From NCBI RefSeq assembly GCF_042944905.1, contig NZ_CP168496.1:2604001-2668000 (forward strand): a DNA stretch of 64,000 nucleotides, given 5' to 3'. Shown piece by piece: positions 25,986 to 34,986 of this stretch (position 1 is the first letter of the stretch; each line of letters opens with the position of its first letter). The notes under the pieces are model-generated. The model saw only the letters and a list, made by a program, of their open reading frames with translations, did not search any database and was not told where the DNA came from. Made by a program: the position numbers and the translations under genes. This DNA is from Psychrobacillus sp042944905 (GTDB lineage: Bacteria; Bacillota; Bacilli; Bacillales_A; Planococcaceae).

Positions 25986-26748
25986 ACTTTATCCATTCAC
26001 TTAAAGATTGCAGTAGGTATGTTGGTTTCTCCACCTGTTGCTGCACATCTTCTGTTAGAGTGACTCCGCTATTGACATGGGCCGTATGAATGCCCATCCG
26101 AATTCCTGTCAAAATATCTGTCTCGTAATTATCACCAATCATAACCATTTCGTCTTTATGAAAGCCATATTCTTTTAGAATAAGTTCCAACATAAACGGT
26201 TGCGGTTTCCCCATAAATAGGGCTTCCACACCAGTTGAGTGTTCTACAAGTTTTGTGAAAGCTCCATTTCCAGGTAGAAATCCTCTCTCAGTAGGGAAAG
26301 CATGATCACTATTTGTAGATAAAAATACTGCTCCTGCACGAACCGAGAGACAAGCATTGGCAAGCTTGTCATAATTGATGTCATGATCAATTCCCATCAC
26401 AACGACATCAGCTAACTCTTCTGTTCGGTCAATTCGTTTCATGTCTAGCGCATCTTGTAATCCATTTTCTCCAATCATAAACACAGACTTCCCATGATAA
26501 TGTTCATCAATATAATTAGCAGCTGCAATAGAAGAAGAGATTATATGATCTTCATTCGTATGGATATCCATATGCACAAGCTTTTGCTGTAATTGTTTTT
26601 GTGTCATGGAAGAATTGTTCGTCACAAAAAAAGGATCAATTCCTTTTCCTTGTAAATGGTGAACAAATTCAATTGCTTCTTTTATAGGAGTCTTCCCTTT
26701 ATATACAGTGCCATCTAAATCTAAACAATAGGCCTTATAATGTGACAT
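25984..26748 (-). CDS. yutF: HAD-IIA family hydrolase YutF
   Basis: 254 residues of the NagD/HAD-IIA type. Motif I is D10-L-D12-G-T, motif II lies in FFVTNNSS, the motif III lysine in MGKPQP, and motif IV is MIGDNYETD. It should dephosphorylate a small phosphorylated metabolite; the substrate is unknown. Its start lies inside the 3' end of yutE (14-base overlap), so the two are translationally coupled. Confidence 0.9.
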   Translation of the reverse strand: MSHYKAYCLDLDGTVYKGKTPIKEAIEFVHHLQGKGIDPFFVTNNSSMTQKQLQQKLVHMDIHTNEDHIISSSIAAANYIDEHYHGKSVFMIGENGLQDALDMKRIDRTEELADVVVMGIDHDINYDKLANACLSVRAGAVFLSTNSDHAFPTERGFLPGNGAFTKLVEHSTGVEALFMGKPQPFMLELILKEYGFHKDEMVMIGDNYETDILTGIRMGIHTAHVNSGVTLTEDVQQQVEKPTYLLQSLSEWIK

Positions 26749-27196
26749 TAGAATCCTCTGGTAAAAAAGCGGAGACAGGACCTAATTCATTCTCTAAATA
26801 ATTCTCCACCATTGATGGAAATTGTTTTAAATAAGGAAGATTAGAAAGTAATACTTGTGCTAATTGCGTATGATCGATGGAATGAAAATCACGGACAAGT
26901 ACTTTTCTATAATCAATTACTTCTTTTAAAGGAGCATCCATCGCTGTTGTTATTACTTTTTCGTCTGTCAAAATGTCTATAATGTCATCGTAACCGCCTG
27001 GATCTCGCATGATGAAACCGTCAATCATGGAGTTTCCTATATCTATAATGGACTCAATCAAATTTTGGCCGAGCCGTTCAAGTGCTAGCTTCGACACTTC
27101 ATCTTGATTCCAGTCTGTTCTATCTTCGAGTAATTTAATTAATGCATTCATATGAGTAATAGTCGTTTTTATTTTTTTTCGATCCACAAAATACAT
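26735..27196 (-). CDS. yutE: YutE, DUF86 (HepT-like HEPN) protein with altered catalytic motif
   Basis: 153 residues, all helical, of the DUF86/HepT family. In toxin members the ribonuclease motif is R-x4-6-H-x-Y. Here the matching stretch reads RKVLVRDFH, so the expected H and Y are not in place and RNase activity is doubtful. No MntA-type nucleotidyltransferase antitoxin lies beside it. It is cotranscribed with yutF as in B. subtilis, whose YutE also looks degenerate in my memory. Confidence 0.85.
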   Translation of the reverse strand: MYFVDRKKIKTTITHMNALIKLLEDRTDWNQDEVSKLALERLGQNLIESIIDIGNSMIDGFIMRDPGGYDDIIDILTDEKVITTAMDAPLKEVIDYRKVLVRDFHSIDHTQLAQVLLSNLPYLKQFPSMVENYLENELGPVSAFLPEDSNVTL

Positions 27197-27281
27197 CGAA
27201 ATGCCTCCTAATTTTTGTTCGGTTGATATTAAGTTCTATTCTATAGTACCATATTTAAAGGATAGGAAGGAGTGTTACATA

Positions 27282-27548
27282 GTGGAACGATTTTTCTTGT
27301 ATGATGATGTAGAAGATACAAAAACAAGGTTCGTTGGATTTACGGGTGATTCTCAACGCTATGATTTAGCTGTTGTACAAAGTTCTCGCTTTTTCGGAAA
27401 AGTTCTCGTGATGGATATCCAATATGGCCGAGCTGCTATTTTAGGACCTGATGATTTAGAAGAACCAGGTTATTTAGAGCATATATATAATAGAACCGAA
27501 GTCGAAGCAGAGGAATTAAGGGATTACTTAAGAGAATTACTAAATTAG
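27282..27548 (+). CDS. DUF3055 family protein
   Basis: 88 residues from the GTG at 27282, which follows GGAAGGAG at good spacing; an upstream ATG at 27201 would overlap the region before yutE and has no ribosome site. Landmarks: ERFFLYDDVEDTKTRFVGF, a middle VLVMDIQYGRAAILG, and DDLEEPGYLEHIY near the end. I recognise DUF3055 (SAV0927-like). Function unknown. R1 copy D begins within a few bases of the stop. Confidence 0.75.
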   Translation: MERFFLYDDVEDTKTRFVGFTGDSQRYDLAVVQSSRFFGKVLVMDIQYGRAAILGPDDLEEPGYLEHIYNRTEVEAEELRDYLRELLN

Positions 27549-27552
27549 AATA

Positions 27553-27856
27553 CGCAAGCGTCCTTTTAGTGCACCAGTTCATCACCAATTCCCAAGTGCT
27601 TTGGACTAAACATTGGCTACACTATTAACGAAGACTTTTATGGAGGATCTGGAAGTGACTGCGTCACTTCCAAATCCTCTTTTTTCGATAATCTTGTGGC
27701 GGATGTTTGTCCGTTGCCCTCTTGAAATATGTGGAGAAATGGTGCATTAGGTTTGGTTAATGAGAGAATGAATCCTTTTCTACTCTTTTAAAAGCGGACG
27801 AAGAGTCAATTTCGTCCGCTCAGCGCTTCTTTATCAATAGATACAACTTATTTTTT
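27553..27856 (+). repeat. R1 repeat copy D
   Basis: It starts CGCAAGCGTCCTTTTAGTGCA. The hairpin GAGGATCTGGAAGTGAC / GTCACTTCCAAATCCTC has one mismatch and is followed by TTTTTT. The second hairpin is AGCGGACGAA / TTCGTCCGCT. The tail after about 27850 diverges and the TGTATACTGTG end is absent. Confidence 0.85.
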
Positions 27857-27930
27857 TCTCTGTTTCTGCTTGCTATATTCTTAAACAAAGGTAAGTACCA
27901 GAAGCATATTCCCTTACATTTTTAGCACTG

Positions 27931-28046
27931 TTGATTTGAGCGGAAGGCGGCGACTCGGGAAAAGCGTGTCCAGGTGAGACCCTACAACGAAGCGAGGAGG
28001 CTCACGAACAGCCCGCGGAAAGCGTACACCTGCAGTGGAAATCAAC
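27931..28046. repeat. Short R2-type intergenic repeat with terminal inverted repeat
   Basis: About 116 bp bounded by GTTGATTT and AAATCAAC. Inside are GGCGGCGACTC, GTGAGAC paired with GGCTCAC, and GCGGAAAGCGTACACCTG. It resembles a GC-rich dispersed repeat that I recall from many Bacillales; it is much richer in G and C than its surroundings. Confidence 0.75.
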
Positions 28047-28060
28047 CTGTTCATAGCATA

Positions 28061-28107
28061 AAAAAAACATTGAGCAGATCATAAATGATTCTGCTCAATG
28101 TTTTCTT
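28061..28107. terminator. Terminator overlapping the yutD stop
   Basis: AACATTGAGCAGA pairs with TCTGCTCAATGTT, with A- and T-runs outside. The last codons of yutD (ENIEQ) form one arm. Confidence 0.85.
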
Positions 28108-28435
28108 GTTCTAATTCATCTGTTTCAACTGGCACTATTTTTGGTGCAACACCTGTTTTTTTTATTAAAAAATATGCGCAGCCAAAATTACAATATTCAT
28201 ACAAGTAATCTTTCATTGTACTTATTTTTGTATCAAATGTAGCTTTATTATTTCGATCCTCAAAAAAGCCCTTTAATCGGAGTTGATTGTATCCCCAGTC
28301 TCCCATAATATAGTCGTATTTAGATAATATTTCACTATATCTTTCTAAAAAAGCTTCTTCTTTAAATGCTTCACGGTAATCCTCTACGACTTCATATGTG
28401 TATCCCTCAGCAATAATCACTCCATCACCATCCAT
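28079..28435 (-). CDS. yutD: YutD-like DUF1027 protein
   Basis: 118 residues of the YutD family: VIIAEGYTYEVVEDYREAF, KYDYIMGDWGYNQLRLKGFF, and YLYEYCNFGCAYFLIKK. It has no membrane segment. Function unknown, but it is next to lipA here as in B. subtilis. Its first base overlaps the last base of the lipA stop region, so the two are coupled, with lipA first. Confidence 0.88.
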   Translation of the reverse strand: MDGDGVIIAEGYTYEVVEDYREAFKEEAFLERYSEILSKYDYIMGDWGYNQLRLKGFFEDRNNKATFDTKISTMKDYLYEYCNFGCAYFLIKKTGVAPKIVPVETDELEQENIEQNHL

Positions 28436-29370
28436 TAGCTATTTTGAGTAGCGAGTTGTTCCTCACCTTGTGCTTGTCTTTGTTTCGCAGCAGCATTCAC
28501 TTGTTCATCTGCATGATAACTACTTCTTACAAGAGGGCCAGCTTCACAATGTGAGAATCCTTTACTCATTGCAATTTTACGTAATTCACCAAACTCAGCA
28601 GGTGAATAATATTTTAACACTGGTAAGTGTTTTTTCGATGGTTGTAAATACTGACCAATTGTCATAATGTCTACGTTATTTGCACGTAAGTCATCCATTA
28701 CTTCTAATATTTCTTCATGCGTTTCTCCTAAACCTAACATTAAAGAAGATTTAGTAGGAATAGTTGGTTGCATTTCTTTTGCACGACGTAATAACTCCAG
28801 TGATCGATCGTATTTTGCTCTTGCACGTACTCTAGGAGTTAAACGGCGCACTGTCTCGATATTATGATTCAAAATATCTGGTTTCGCATCCATAATGTTA
28901 CGGATATTCTGTTCAATTCCACCCATATCAGAAGGTAATACTTCAATAGAAGTAAATGGGTTTTTACGGCGAATAGCACGAATCGTTTCAGCAAATACTT
29001 CGGAACCGCCGTCTTTTAGATCATCACGAGCAACTGCTGTAACGACAACATGCTTTAAGTTCATAATAACAACAGAATCTGCCACACGTTCTGGTTCTGC
29101 TAAATCTAGCTCCGTTGGAAGACCTGTTTTGACTGCACAAAAACGGCATGCACGCGTACAAACTGCTCCAAGAATCATGAAAGTAGCTGTTCGACGTGAA
29201 CCCCAGCATTCGTGAATATTTGGACATCTTGCTTCTTCACAAACTGTATGTAAATTGTTTTCACGCATTAACTTTTTTAGACCTTTATAGTCTTCATTTG
29301 TATTTAACTTTATTTTTAGCCAATCAGGCTTACGTTGATGCTCTGTTTTCGTTGGTTTACACGATGTCAT
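28435..29370 (-). CDS. lipA: Lipoyl synthase
   Basis: 311 residues. A radical-SAM enzyme that inserts two sulfurs into an octanoyl group bound to a lipoyl domain. Both cluster motifs are complete: the auxiliary-cluster cysteines C44, C49 and C55 (CEEARCPNIHEC) and the radical-SAM CxxxCxxC at C71, C75 and C78 (CTRACRFC). The C-terminal RSSYHADE is also conserved. It needs Fe-S clusters (suf genes in this window), and GcvH, also here, is a typical substrate. Confidence 0.96.
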   Translation of the reverse strand: MTSCKPTKTEHQRKPDWLKIKLNTNEDYKGLKKLMRENNLHTVCEEARCPNIHECWGSRRTATFMILGAVCTRACRFCAVKTGLPTELDLAEPERVADSVVIMNLKHVVVTAVARDDLKDGGSEVFAETIRAIRRKNPFTSIEVLPSDMGGIEQNIRNIMDAKPDILNHNIETVRRLTPRVRARAKYDRSLELLRRAKEMQPTIPTKSSLMLGLGETHEEILEVMDDLRANNVDIMTIGQYLQPSKKHLPVLKYYSPAEFGELRKIAMSKGFSHCEAGPLVRSSYHADEQVNAAAKQRQAQGEEQLATQNS

Positions 29371-29477
29371 TATTTTTTCGACCCCATTCTAAAAAAAACT
29401 AACTACACTGTTGACAATGTAACATATTATTTAATTTCAAACAACCTAATCATATCTCGAAAACCTAGTTTTCTCAT

Positions 29478-29503
29478 AGAAAAAAAGGGTATATTATATA
29501 CCC
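29478..29503 (-). terminator. Terminator after yunB
   Basis: GGGTATA / TATACCC around TAA-type loop (29487-29503), followed on the minus strand by seven Ts. Confidence 0.75.
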
Positions 29504-29506
29504 TAC

Positions 29507-30271
29507 TTAATTGTTTGGAGTTGTATTAGGTATTTCCACTGAAGGGCGGATCCCCTCTCCTTTCGTGTAAAAATTTGGAACCTGCCCTTGGACTAATCCC
29601 ATTGCCACTGGAATTGTTTGCTCAACTTCACTCATTTTACTTGCGAGTGGCACAATAATTTGGACATTTACTTTTATTCGAATCTTTATTTCAACTAAGG
29701 CACTGTTAATCCCAAACTCTGTAATGCTCGATTCTACCGTAGATTGTACATTTCCTATTACATGAAATCTTATGGGAATTTTCGGACCTAAGTTACCAAT
29801 AAGCGGAATATTAGTTGCTTCTGCCAATGGAACATAAAACACCACTCCACCTTTGTCTTCCATTGCATGCTCATCATATTCAATATCATCTAAATAAGGT
29901 AAACTGGATAGATTTCCTCTTTCCGCTTGTTCTAAATGATATTGCACTAAGCTATTCGTTTCGGATAGTTTCTTAGTAATGATATCCGTATTAAATTTCA
30001 TGGTTTGCATATTTTTGCTACCAGACGGAACCTCATCCATAATATCATTTACATCTAATACAATTTTTGAGTTCTCATTAACCGCTTTACTAATGACCAT
30101 GGAAGCAATTTTAGTAGTTTGAATTTCCGCGTATTGAAGGAAAGTAGGAGTTAATCTACTATTGACCCAATATAATAAACCTGCAATGGAAAGTATAAAA
30201 CAAGTCAAAAAAATGGCCAATTTACGCTGATTCGTAAAAAATATGAAACGTTTCTTTTTTCTATAAAACAG
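29507..30271 (-). CDS. yunB: Sporulation protein YunB
   Basis: One N-terminal transmembrane helix and an extracytoplasmic domain with PLIGNLGPKIPIRFHVIGNV and VNVQIIVPLASK, which identify YunB. In B. subtilis it is a sporulation gene of the mother cell. The start is uncertain. A TTG at 30220 lacks a ribosome site and would remove the basic N-terminal segment. A CTG at 30271 sits six bases after AGGGGGATTTTTT and adds FYRKKKRFIFFTNQRK, giving an N-terminus as long as that of B. subtilis YunB. I use the CTG, total about 254 residues. The GGGGG is also part of a terminator arm, so this is not proof. Confidence 0.75.
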   Translation of the reverse strand: MFYRKKKRFIFFTNQRKLAIFLTCFILSIAGLLYWVNSRLTPTFLQYAEIQTTKIASMVISKAVNENSKIVLDVNDIMDEVPSGSKNMQTMKFNTDIITKKLSETNSLVQYHLEQAERGNLSSLPYLDDIEYDEHAMEDKGGVVFYVPLAEATNIPLIGNLGPKIPIRFHVIGNVQSTVESSITEFGINSALVEIKIRIKVNVQIIVPLASKMSEVEQTIPVAMGLVQGQVPNFYTKGEGIRPSVEIPNTTPNN

Positions 30272-30315
30272 AAAAAATCCCCCTAATTACTTATATGTAA
30301 TGGAAGGATTTTATA
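30271..30315 (-). terminator. Terminator after yunD
   Basis: On the minus strand AAAATCC...ATTAC pairs with GTAAT...GGATTTT, then TTTTCTG. It ends the yunF-yunE-yunD unit; its 3' arm doubles as the possible yunB ribosome site. Confidence 0.65.
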
Positions 30316-30329
30316 TGTGAATTAACTTT

Positions 30330-31682
30330 TCATTCTTGTTGTTTTCCATACCACTTCATAACATCCCGTATGAACTCTGGCATAAAATATTGTTTGTTTG
30401 CAAATTTAAATGCAGGAAAAAAATAACCAAAAGTAAACATATCTAACGTTGCAAGAGCATACGTTTTTTCTAGTTGAATAATTTCTCCCTTTACATAAAC
30501 GTCACCATTATTCTGTTCAGTTAATCCCTCAAATTGCATGGTACCCAAATATTCACCTCTAAATCCCAATCCTTTTACTTCGAGAAGTGGCCATTGTTCA
30601 TTTTTGGATAGATGAATCGTTTCTAACAATTCTACTCCAGTTAACGTGATAACGCACGGATTTATTGGATGAGGTAATAGTTTATGTAAATCACTAGCAG
30701 TAATATTCCCTTTTGGTAAATCTGTTAAGAAAATACCTGCAGGAAATATCGCACAATCAGCCCCTGTAAATGCTAAAAGCGCTTTTCCAAAGTAATCAGA
30801 CATATTAGAGGAATGAAACCAATCTTTCTTTAAAAATATAGAGTTTTGAAAGAGTATAGTAGCTAATTTTTGCTCCCCAATCCGCTTCCATGTTTCCAAT
30901 TGCTCTAAATCATTAGTAGGTTTATGAAGATCTTCTACTGGATATAGGGCTGCCTTTTTAGAGATAATTCGTTTACAGCTATGGTCATAATCCAAGGTAA
31001 CATGACCTATATAGGCTCCATATTTACCTGCAGCGGCTTGTAGTGTTCCATTTACCATTTTTCCTTCTTCAAAAAAGTGGTGTGTATGTGAACCAAAAAT
31101 AACATCAATTTGGGGAATTTGTTCGGAAATTAATTCGTCTTGCGATATCCCTAAATGCGACATACACAGGATAATATCCACTTTATTCTCCATTTCCTCA
31201 CAAACTTCTTTTAATCGACTTATCGGTTGTTGAGTATGCCATCCTAACTTTTCATAATAAATGCCAAAATTAGCTGTAGCGGCTACAATTCCTATTCGTA
31301 TACCAGAAGGAGTTTCATGGATTTTATATGGCAACATCCATGAAGGAATTGCTCCGTCTTGATTTGTAAAATTGGATACAATGACCTCAAAGTTCGCATC
31401 CGTGTAGAGATTTTCCAATTCCTCATGACTTAAAGTTATTCCTTCGTTATTGCCAATTGTGACATAATCATAACTAGCTGCATTCAACAACTCAACATTC
31501 CCTCTACCAAGTGTACCTTCAGTGAAAATATTTGATCGATCGATATGATCACCGATATCTAAAATAAGCACAGTATCATGCATCGCTCGTCTTTCAGAGA
31601 GAAACTGATGAATTGTTGGCCAGTTTTCTAAGTGACTATGCAAATCATTCGTATGATAAATTTGAATTGTTTCTCTCAACAT
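30330..31682 (-). CDS. yunD: Metallophosphoesterase / 5'-nucleotidase family protein YunD
   Basis: 450 residues from the ATG at 31682 (AAAAAGGTGG upstream). The N-terminal calcineurin-like phosphoesterase domain has HTNDLHSHL (residues about 9-17), DIGDHID, IGNNEG, SHLG and GSHTHHFF. The C-terminal 5_nucleotid_C domain has GADCAIFPAG and GELYS-like strands. No signal peptide is present, so it acts in the cytoplasm. The second metal motif reads GNNE where the family usually has GNHE, a change that could alter catalysis. Confidence 0.88.
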   Translation of the reverse strand: MLRETIQIYHTNDLHSHLENWPTIHQFLSERRAMHDTVLILDIGDHIDRSNIFTEGTLGRGNVELLNAASYDYVTIGNNEGITLSHEELENLYTDANFEVIVSNFTNQDGAIPSWMLPYKIHETPSGIRIGIVAATANFGIYYEKLGWHTQQPISRLKEVCEEMENKVDIILCMSHLGISQDELISEQIPQIDVIFGSHTHHFFEEGKMVNGTLQAAAGKYGAYIGHVTLDYDHSCKRIISKKAALYPVEDLHKPTNDLEQLETWKRIGEQKLATILFQNSIFLKKDWFHSSNMSDYFGKALLAFTGADCAIFPAGIFLTDLPKGNITASDLHKLLPHPINPCVITLTGVELLETIHLSKNEQWPLLEVKGLGFRGEYLGTMQFEGLTEQNNGDVYVKGEIIQLEKTYALATLDMFTFGYFFPAFKFANKQYFMPEFIRDVMKWYGKQQE

Positions 31683-31737
31683 GCTCCCACCTTTTTGATA
31701 TCTAACCTTAGAGGGCAATGACTTACCCTATCTTCAC

Positions 31738-32556
31738 TTACATAAGACCTGCAATAATTGACCGAATACCCAATAAAAGTAAAACGATACGAAGCGCAAC
31801 CACCAATGTCTCTGAGTTGAGCTTTTTATTTAAACTTGCACCATATTTTGCGCCAATATATGCTGCTGGAATAACAGGAATCGTATAAAGCCAAGGAACA
31901 TTCCCTAATGAAATATGTGTGATGGAATTGATAATAGAAGATAAAAATACCATAAACATAGACGTTGCAATTGCAACATGTGGAGGAAATAGAAATAATA
32001 ATATCATAGCAGGAACAATGATAGATCCTCCACCAATGCCAAATAGACCTGAGGCAAACCCAACTCCAAACGTTAACACTATCGCAAACCAAATTGGATA
32101 ACCATATACATACGTATCTTTATCATCTGTAAATGTTCTTTTTTTACCGTTTTCTACAAACCACTTAACAGTTTTTAAATATTTTCGCACAAGCAAAAGA
32201 GTAGATAATATGATTAATAATATTCCAAAATATAAATTAAAGGATGGTAGATCTAGTCCTTTATTTACAAAAGCACCAAGTATTGTTCCAGGTATACTTC
32301 CAATAAAGAAGATAAATCCACTTTTAAAATCTACCGTTTTTGTTTTCGTATAGGAAAGTGTAGAAGAAAGTCCTGTGAAAATCATCATTACTACAGATAG
32401 CCCTACTACACTCTGGGGAGTAATATTAGGAATTAATCCAAGTGTTGTACCAAAAAACAAAACTGCTGGAACTAAAATTACACCGCCGCCTAAACCTACT
32501 AATGCCCCTATTATCCCCGAAAATAGACCCGCGGCTACAAGTACTACCCATTCCAT
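31738..32556 (-). CDS. yunE: TSUP (TauE/SafE) family membrane transporter YunE
   Basis: 272 residues, about eight helices in two halves. Each half carries the TSUP signature: GALVGLGGGVILVPAVL at the start and GLFGIGGGSIIVPAMIL in the middle. Members export sulfite, sulfoacetate or similar anions; the substrate here is unknown. It shares one base with the yunF stop. Confidence 0.88.
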   Translation of the reverse strand: MEWVVLVAAGLFSGIIGALVGLGGGVILVPAVLFFGTTLGLIPNITPQSVVGLSVVMMIFTGLSSTLSYTKTKTVDFKSGFIFFIGSIPGTILGAFVNKGLDLPSFNLYFGILLIILSTLLLVRKYLKTVKWFVENGKKRTFTDDKDTYVYGYPIWFAIVLTFGVGFASGLFGIGGGSIIVPAMILLFLFPPHVAIATSMFMVFLSSIINSITHISLGNVPWLYTIPVIPAAYIGAKYGASLNKKLNSETLVVALRIVLLLLGIRSIIAGLM

Positions 32557-33407
32557 TAAATCCCACCTTCAAATAAGTCTAGTTGTTTTGGAGCTAATCC
32601 TTCAAACTCAATGCCAAGCATTTGTTTAAAAGTGTTTGCATTTTTGGACGCATGCCCTCCTGAATTATTATTAAATAATACCACTACTTCATCTGCTTGT
32701 TTATGTAATTGCTCGCAAACTTTTTGAATTGCGGTTAGCTCTTCTTTATTATAGTCGTATAGATAGCGAACTTCTCGCCATTTTACGTTATTTCCTGGAT
32801 TAATCCATCCATATGTATTTCGTCCATGTAATCGGTATAAAACTTTGTTTGACGTAGGGATGGGAACTTGAGGGACACAGCCTTCGCCAACTTGTGGTTC
32901 GTCACAAACTGTATGATGAAATTGGTGTTCCCTTAAAAATTGAATTGTTTTATCCTTAAAATGAGGAGCATACCATGACTGGTGACGGAACTCAATTGCA
33001 ACATCGAACTCTTTCAGTTCTTCTCTTACTCTCATGATATAGTCTACATTTTCCTTTTCACATTTAAACCATGGTGGAAATTGTACTAATACCATAGAGA
33101 GCTTTCCATGCTCTTTAAATGGTTCGATGGACGCTCGATAAATCTGGAACATCTCATTTACAGAATCAAATGGAGATTCTCCCCGAAGATGTCCAGTAAT
33201 TCCTTGAAATGCTTTCACCACAAATTGAAAGTTATCAGGTGTTTCTTTTAGCCATTTATGTGTATTTTTTATTGGCTGGATTGCATAGAACGAAGCATCA
33301 AGCTCTACTACTGGAAAATAAGAGCTATAATCTTGAAGCTTCTGTTTTGCAGAGGAAGTATATAAATCCGGATGATCTCCCCATCCTGTTAAACCCACCT
33401 TAATCAT
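32556..33407 (-). CDS. yunF: DUF72 family protein YunF
   Basis: 283 residues with a TIM-barrel type pattern: KVGLTGWGDHP, SYFPVVELDASFYAI, FQFVVKAFQGITGH, VQFPPWF, VAIEFRHQSWY and YRLHGRN. These are the DUF72 landmarks. The activity is unknown. It is first gene of yunF-yunE-yunD and ends in the ATG of yunE. Confidence 0.88.
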   Translation of the reverse strand: MIKVGLTGWGDHPDLYTSSAKQKLQDYSSYFPVVELDASFYAIQPIKNTHKWLKETPDNFQFVVKAFQGITGHLRGESPFDSVNEMFQIYRASIEPFKEHGKLSMVLVQFPPWFKCEKENVDYIMRVREELKEFDVAIEFRHQSWYAPHFKDKTIQFLREHQFHHTVCDEPQVGEGCVPQVPIPTSNKVLYRLHGRNTYGWINPGNNVKWREVRYLYDYNKEELTAIQKVCEQLHKQADEVVVLFNNNSGGHASKNANTFKQMLGIEFEGLAPKQLDLFEGGI

Positions 33408-33505
33408 GTAATCACCCCACTATTTATACAAATATATCATATCATTATCTTTGTTTAAGTGACAAAAAATGAACCTCTCCACACCTGCATTCCTTTTTAG
33501 GATAA

Positions 33506-33550
33506 ATAAAAAGGCAACAGGGATGAATTTATTTCATCCTGTTGCCTTCA
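33506..33550 (-). terminator. Terminator of the suf operon
   Basis: AAGGCAACAGG-ATGAA pairs with TTCAT-CCTGTTGCCTT with a single-base bulge; on the minus strand it is followed by TTTTTATTTATCC. Confidence 0.9.
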
Positions 33551-33567
33551 TCATAAAGGTTATCGAA

Positions 33568-34965
33568 TTAACCGATAGAACCTTCCATTTCGAATTTGAT
33601 TAATCGATTCATCTCAACCGCATATTCCATCGGAAGTTCTTTTGTGAATGGCTCGATGAAGCCCATTACGATCATTTCAGTTGCTTCTTCTTCGCTTAGC
33701 CCACGACTCATCAAGTAGAATAATTGTTCTTCTGAAACTTTTGAAACTTTCGCTTCATGCTCAAGAGAAATATTATCATTCAAGATTTCATTGTAAGGAA
33801 TTGTATCGGAAGTCGACAAATTATCCATGATTAATGTATCACATTCAATGTTAGCACGAGCACCAGTTGCTTTGCGTCCAAAATGAACGATACCGCGGTA
33901 CGTTACTTTTCCGCCTTGTTTCGAAATTGATTTCGATACAATCGTTGAAGAAGTATTTGGTGCTAAATGCATCATTTTCGCACCAGCATCTTGATGTTGT
34001 CCTTTACCAGCAATCGCGATAGAAAGTGTCATACCACGAGCACCTTCACCTTTAAGGATAACTGCTGGATATTTCATTGTTAATTTTGATCCAATATTTC
34101 CGTCAATCCATTCCATCGTTGCGTTAGAATCACAAACCGCACGTTTTGTAACTAAGTTATACACGTTGTTTGCCCAGTTTTGGATCGTTGTATATCGGCA
34201 ATAAGCATCTTTTTTAATAATTATCTCAACTACTGCACTATGAAGTGAATTGGTTGTATAAACAGGAGCTGTACAACCTTCTACATAATGTACAGAAGCA
34301 CCTTCATCAACAATGATTAGTGTACGTTCGAATTGACCCATATTTTCTGAGTTAATGCGGAAGTACGCTTGAAGTGGAGTATCCACTTTCACACCTGGTG
34401 GTACGTATATAAATGATCCACCTGACCATACTGCTGAGTTTAGTGCAGAGAACTTATTATCAGAAGAAGGAATTACGGTTCCCCAGTGTTTCTTGAAAAT
34501 GTCTTCATTTTCACGTAAAGCTGAATCCGTATCTTTAAATACGATACCTAAATCTTGAAGCTCTTGTTTCATATTGTGGTAAACCACTTCTGATTCATAC
34601 TGCGCTGAAACACCTGCAAGATATTTTTGTTCCGCTTCTGGAATACCAAGCTTATCAAATGTTGCTTTGATTTCCTCTGGCACTTCATCCCATGATTTCT
34701 CGGTTCCTTGTGAAGGTTTTACATAGTACGTAATTTCATCAAAGCTTAATGAACCAAAATCTCCACCCCATTGTGGCATAGGTTTAGAATAGAAAATTTC
34801 TAATGCTTTTAAGCGATAATCTAACATCCATTGGGGCTCATTTTTCATACGTGAAATTTCTTCCACAATTTCTTTCGTTAACCCACGTTTTGAACGGAAA
34901 ATGGATACGTCTTTGTCGTGGAAACCATATTTGTAATCACCAATTTCAGGCATTTTTTTTGCCAT
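33568..34965 (-). CDS. sufB: SUF Fe-S cluster assembly scaffold SufB
   Basis: 465 residues. SufB, SufC and SufD form the complex on which clusters are built. The N-terminus is a SufBD helical domain; the C-terminal beta-helix contains YVEGCTAPVY, LHSAVVEIIIKKDAYCRYTTIQNW, and QGGKVTYRGIVHFG. The cysteines in EGCTAP and DAYCRY match positions important for sulfur handling in homologs. It is the last gene of the operon, as in B. subtilis. Confidence 0.95.
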   Translation of the reverse strand: MAKKMPEIGDYKYGFHDKDVSIFRSKRGLTKEIVEEISRMKNEPQWMLDYRLKALEIFYSKPMPQWGGDFGSLSFDEITYYVKPSQGTEKSWDEVPEEIKATFDKLGIPEAEQKYLAGVSAQYESEVVYHNMKQELQDLGIVFKDTDSALRENEDIFKKHWGTVIPSSDNKFSALNSAVWSGGSFIYVPPGVKVDTPLQAYFRINSENMGQFERTLIIVDEGASVHYVEGCTAPVYTTNSLHSAVVEIIIKKDAYCRYTTIQNWANNVYNLVTKRAVCDSNATMEWIDGNIGSKLTMKYPAVILKGEGARGMTLSIAIAGKGQHQDAGAKMMHLAPNTSSTIVSKSISKQGGKVTYRGIVHFGRKATGARANIECDTLIMDNLSTSDTIPYNEILNDNISLEHEAKVSKVSEEQLFYLMSRGLSEEEATEMIVMGFIEPFTKELPMEYAVEMNRLIKFEMEGSIG

Positions 34966-34986
34966 CGTATTTCCTCCGTTCTTATA

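Noticed and set aside
26735..27196. HepT/MntA toxin-antitoxin system
   Set aside because: No MntA-type gene is adjacent; the neighbour is a HAD hydrolase and the catalytic motif is altered.
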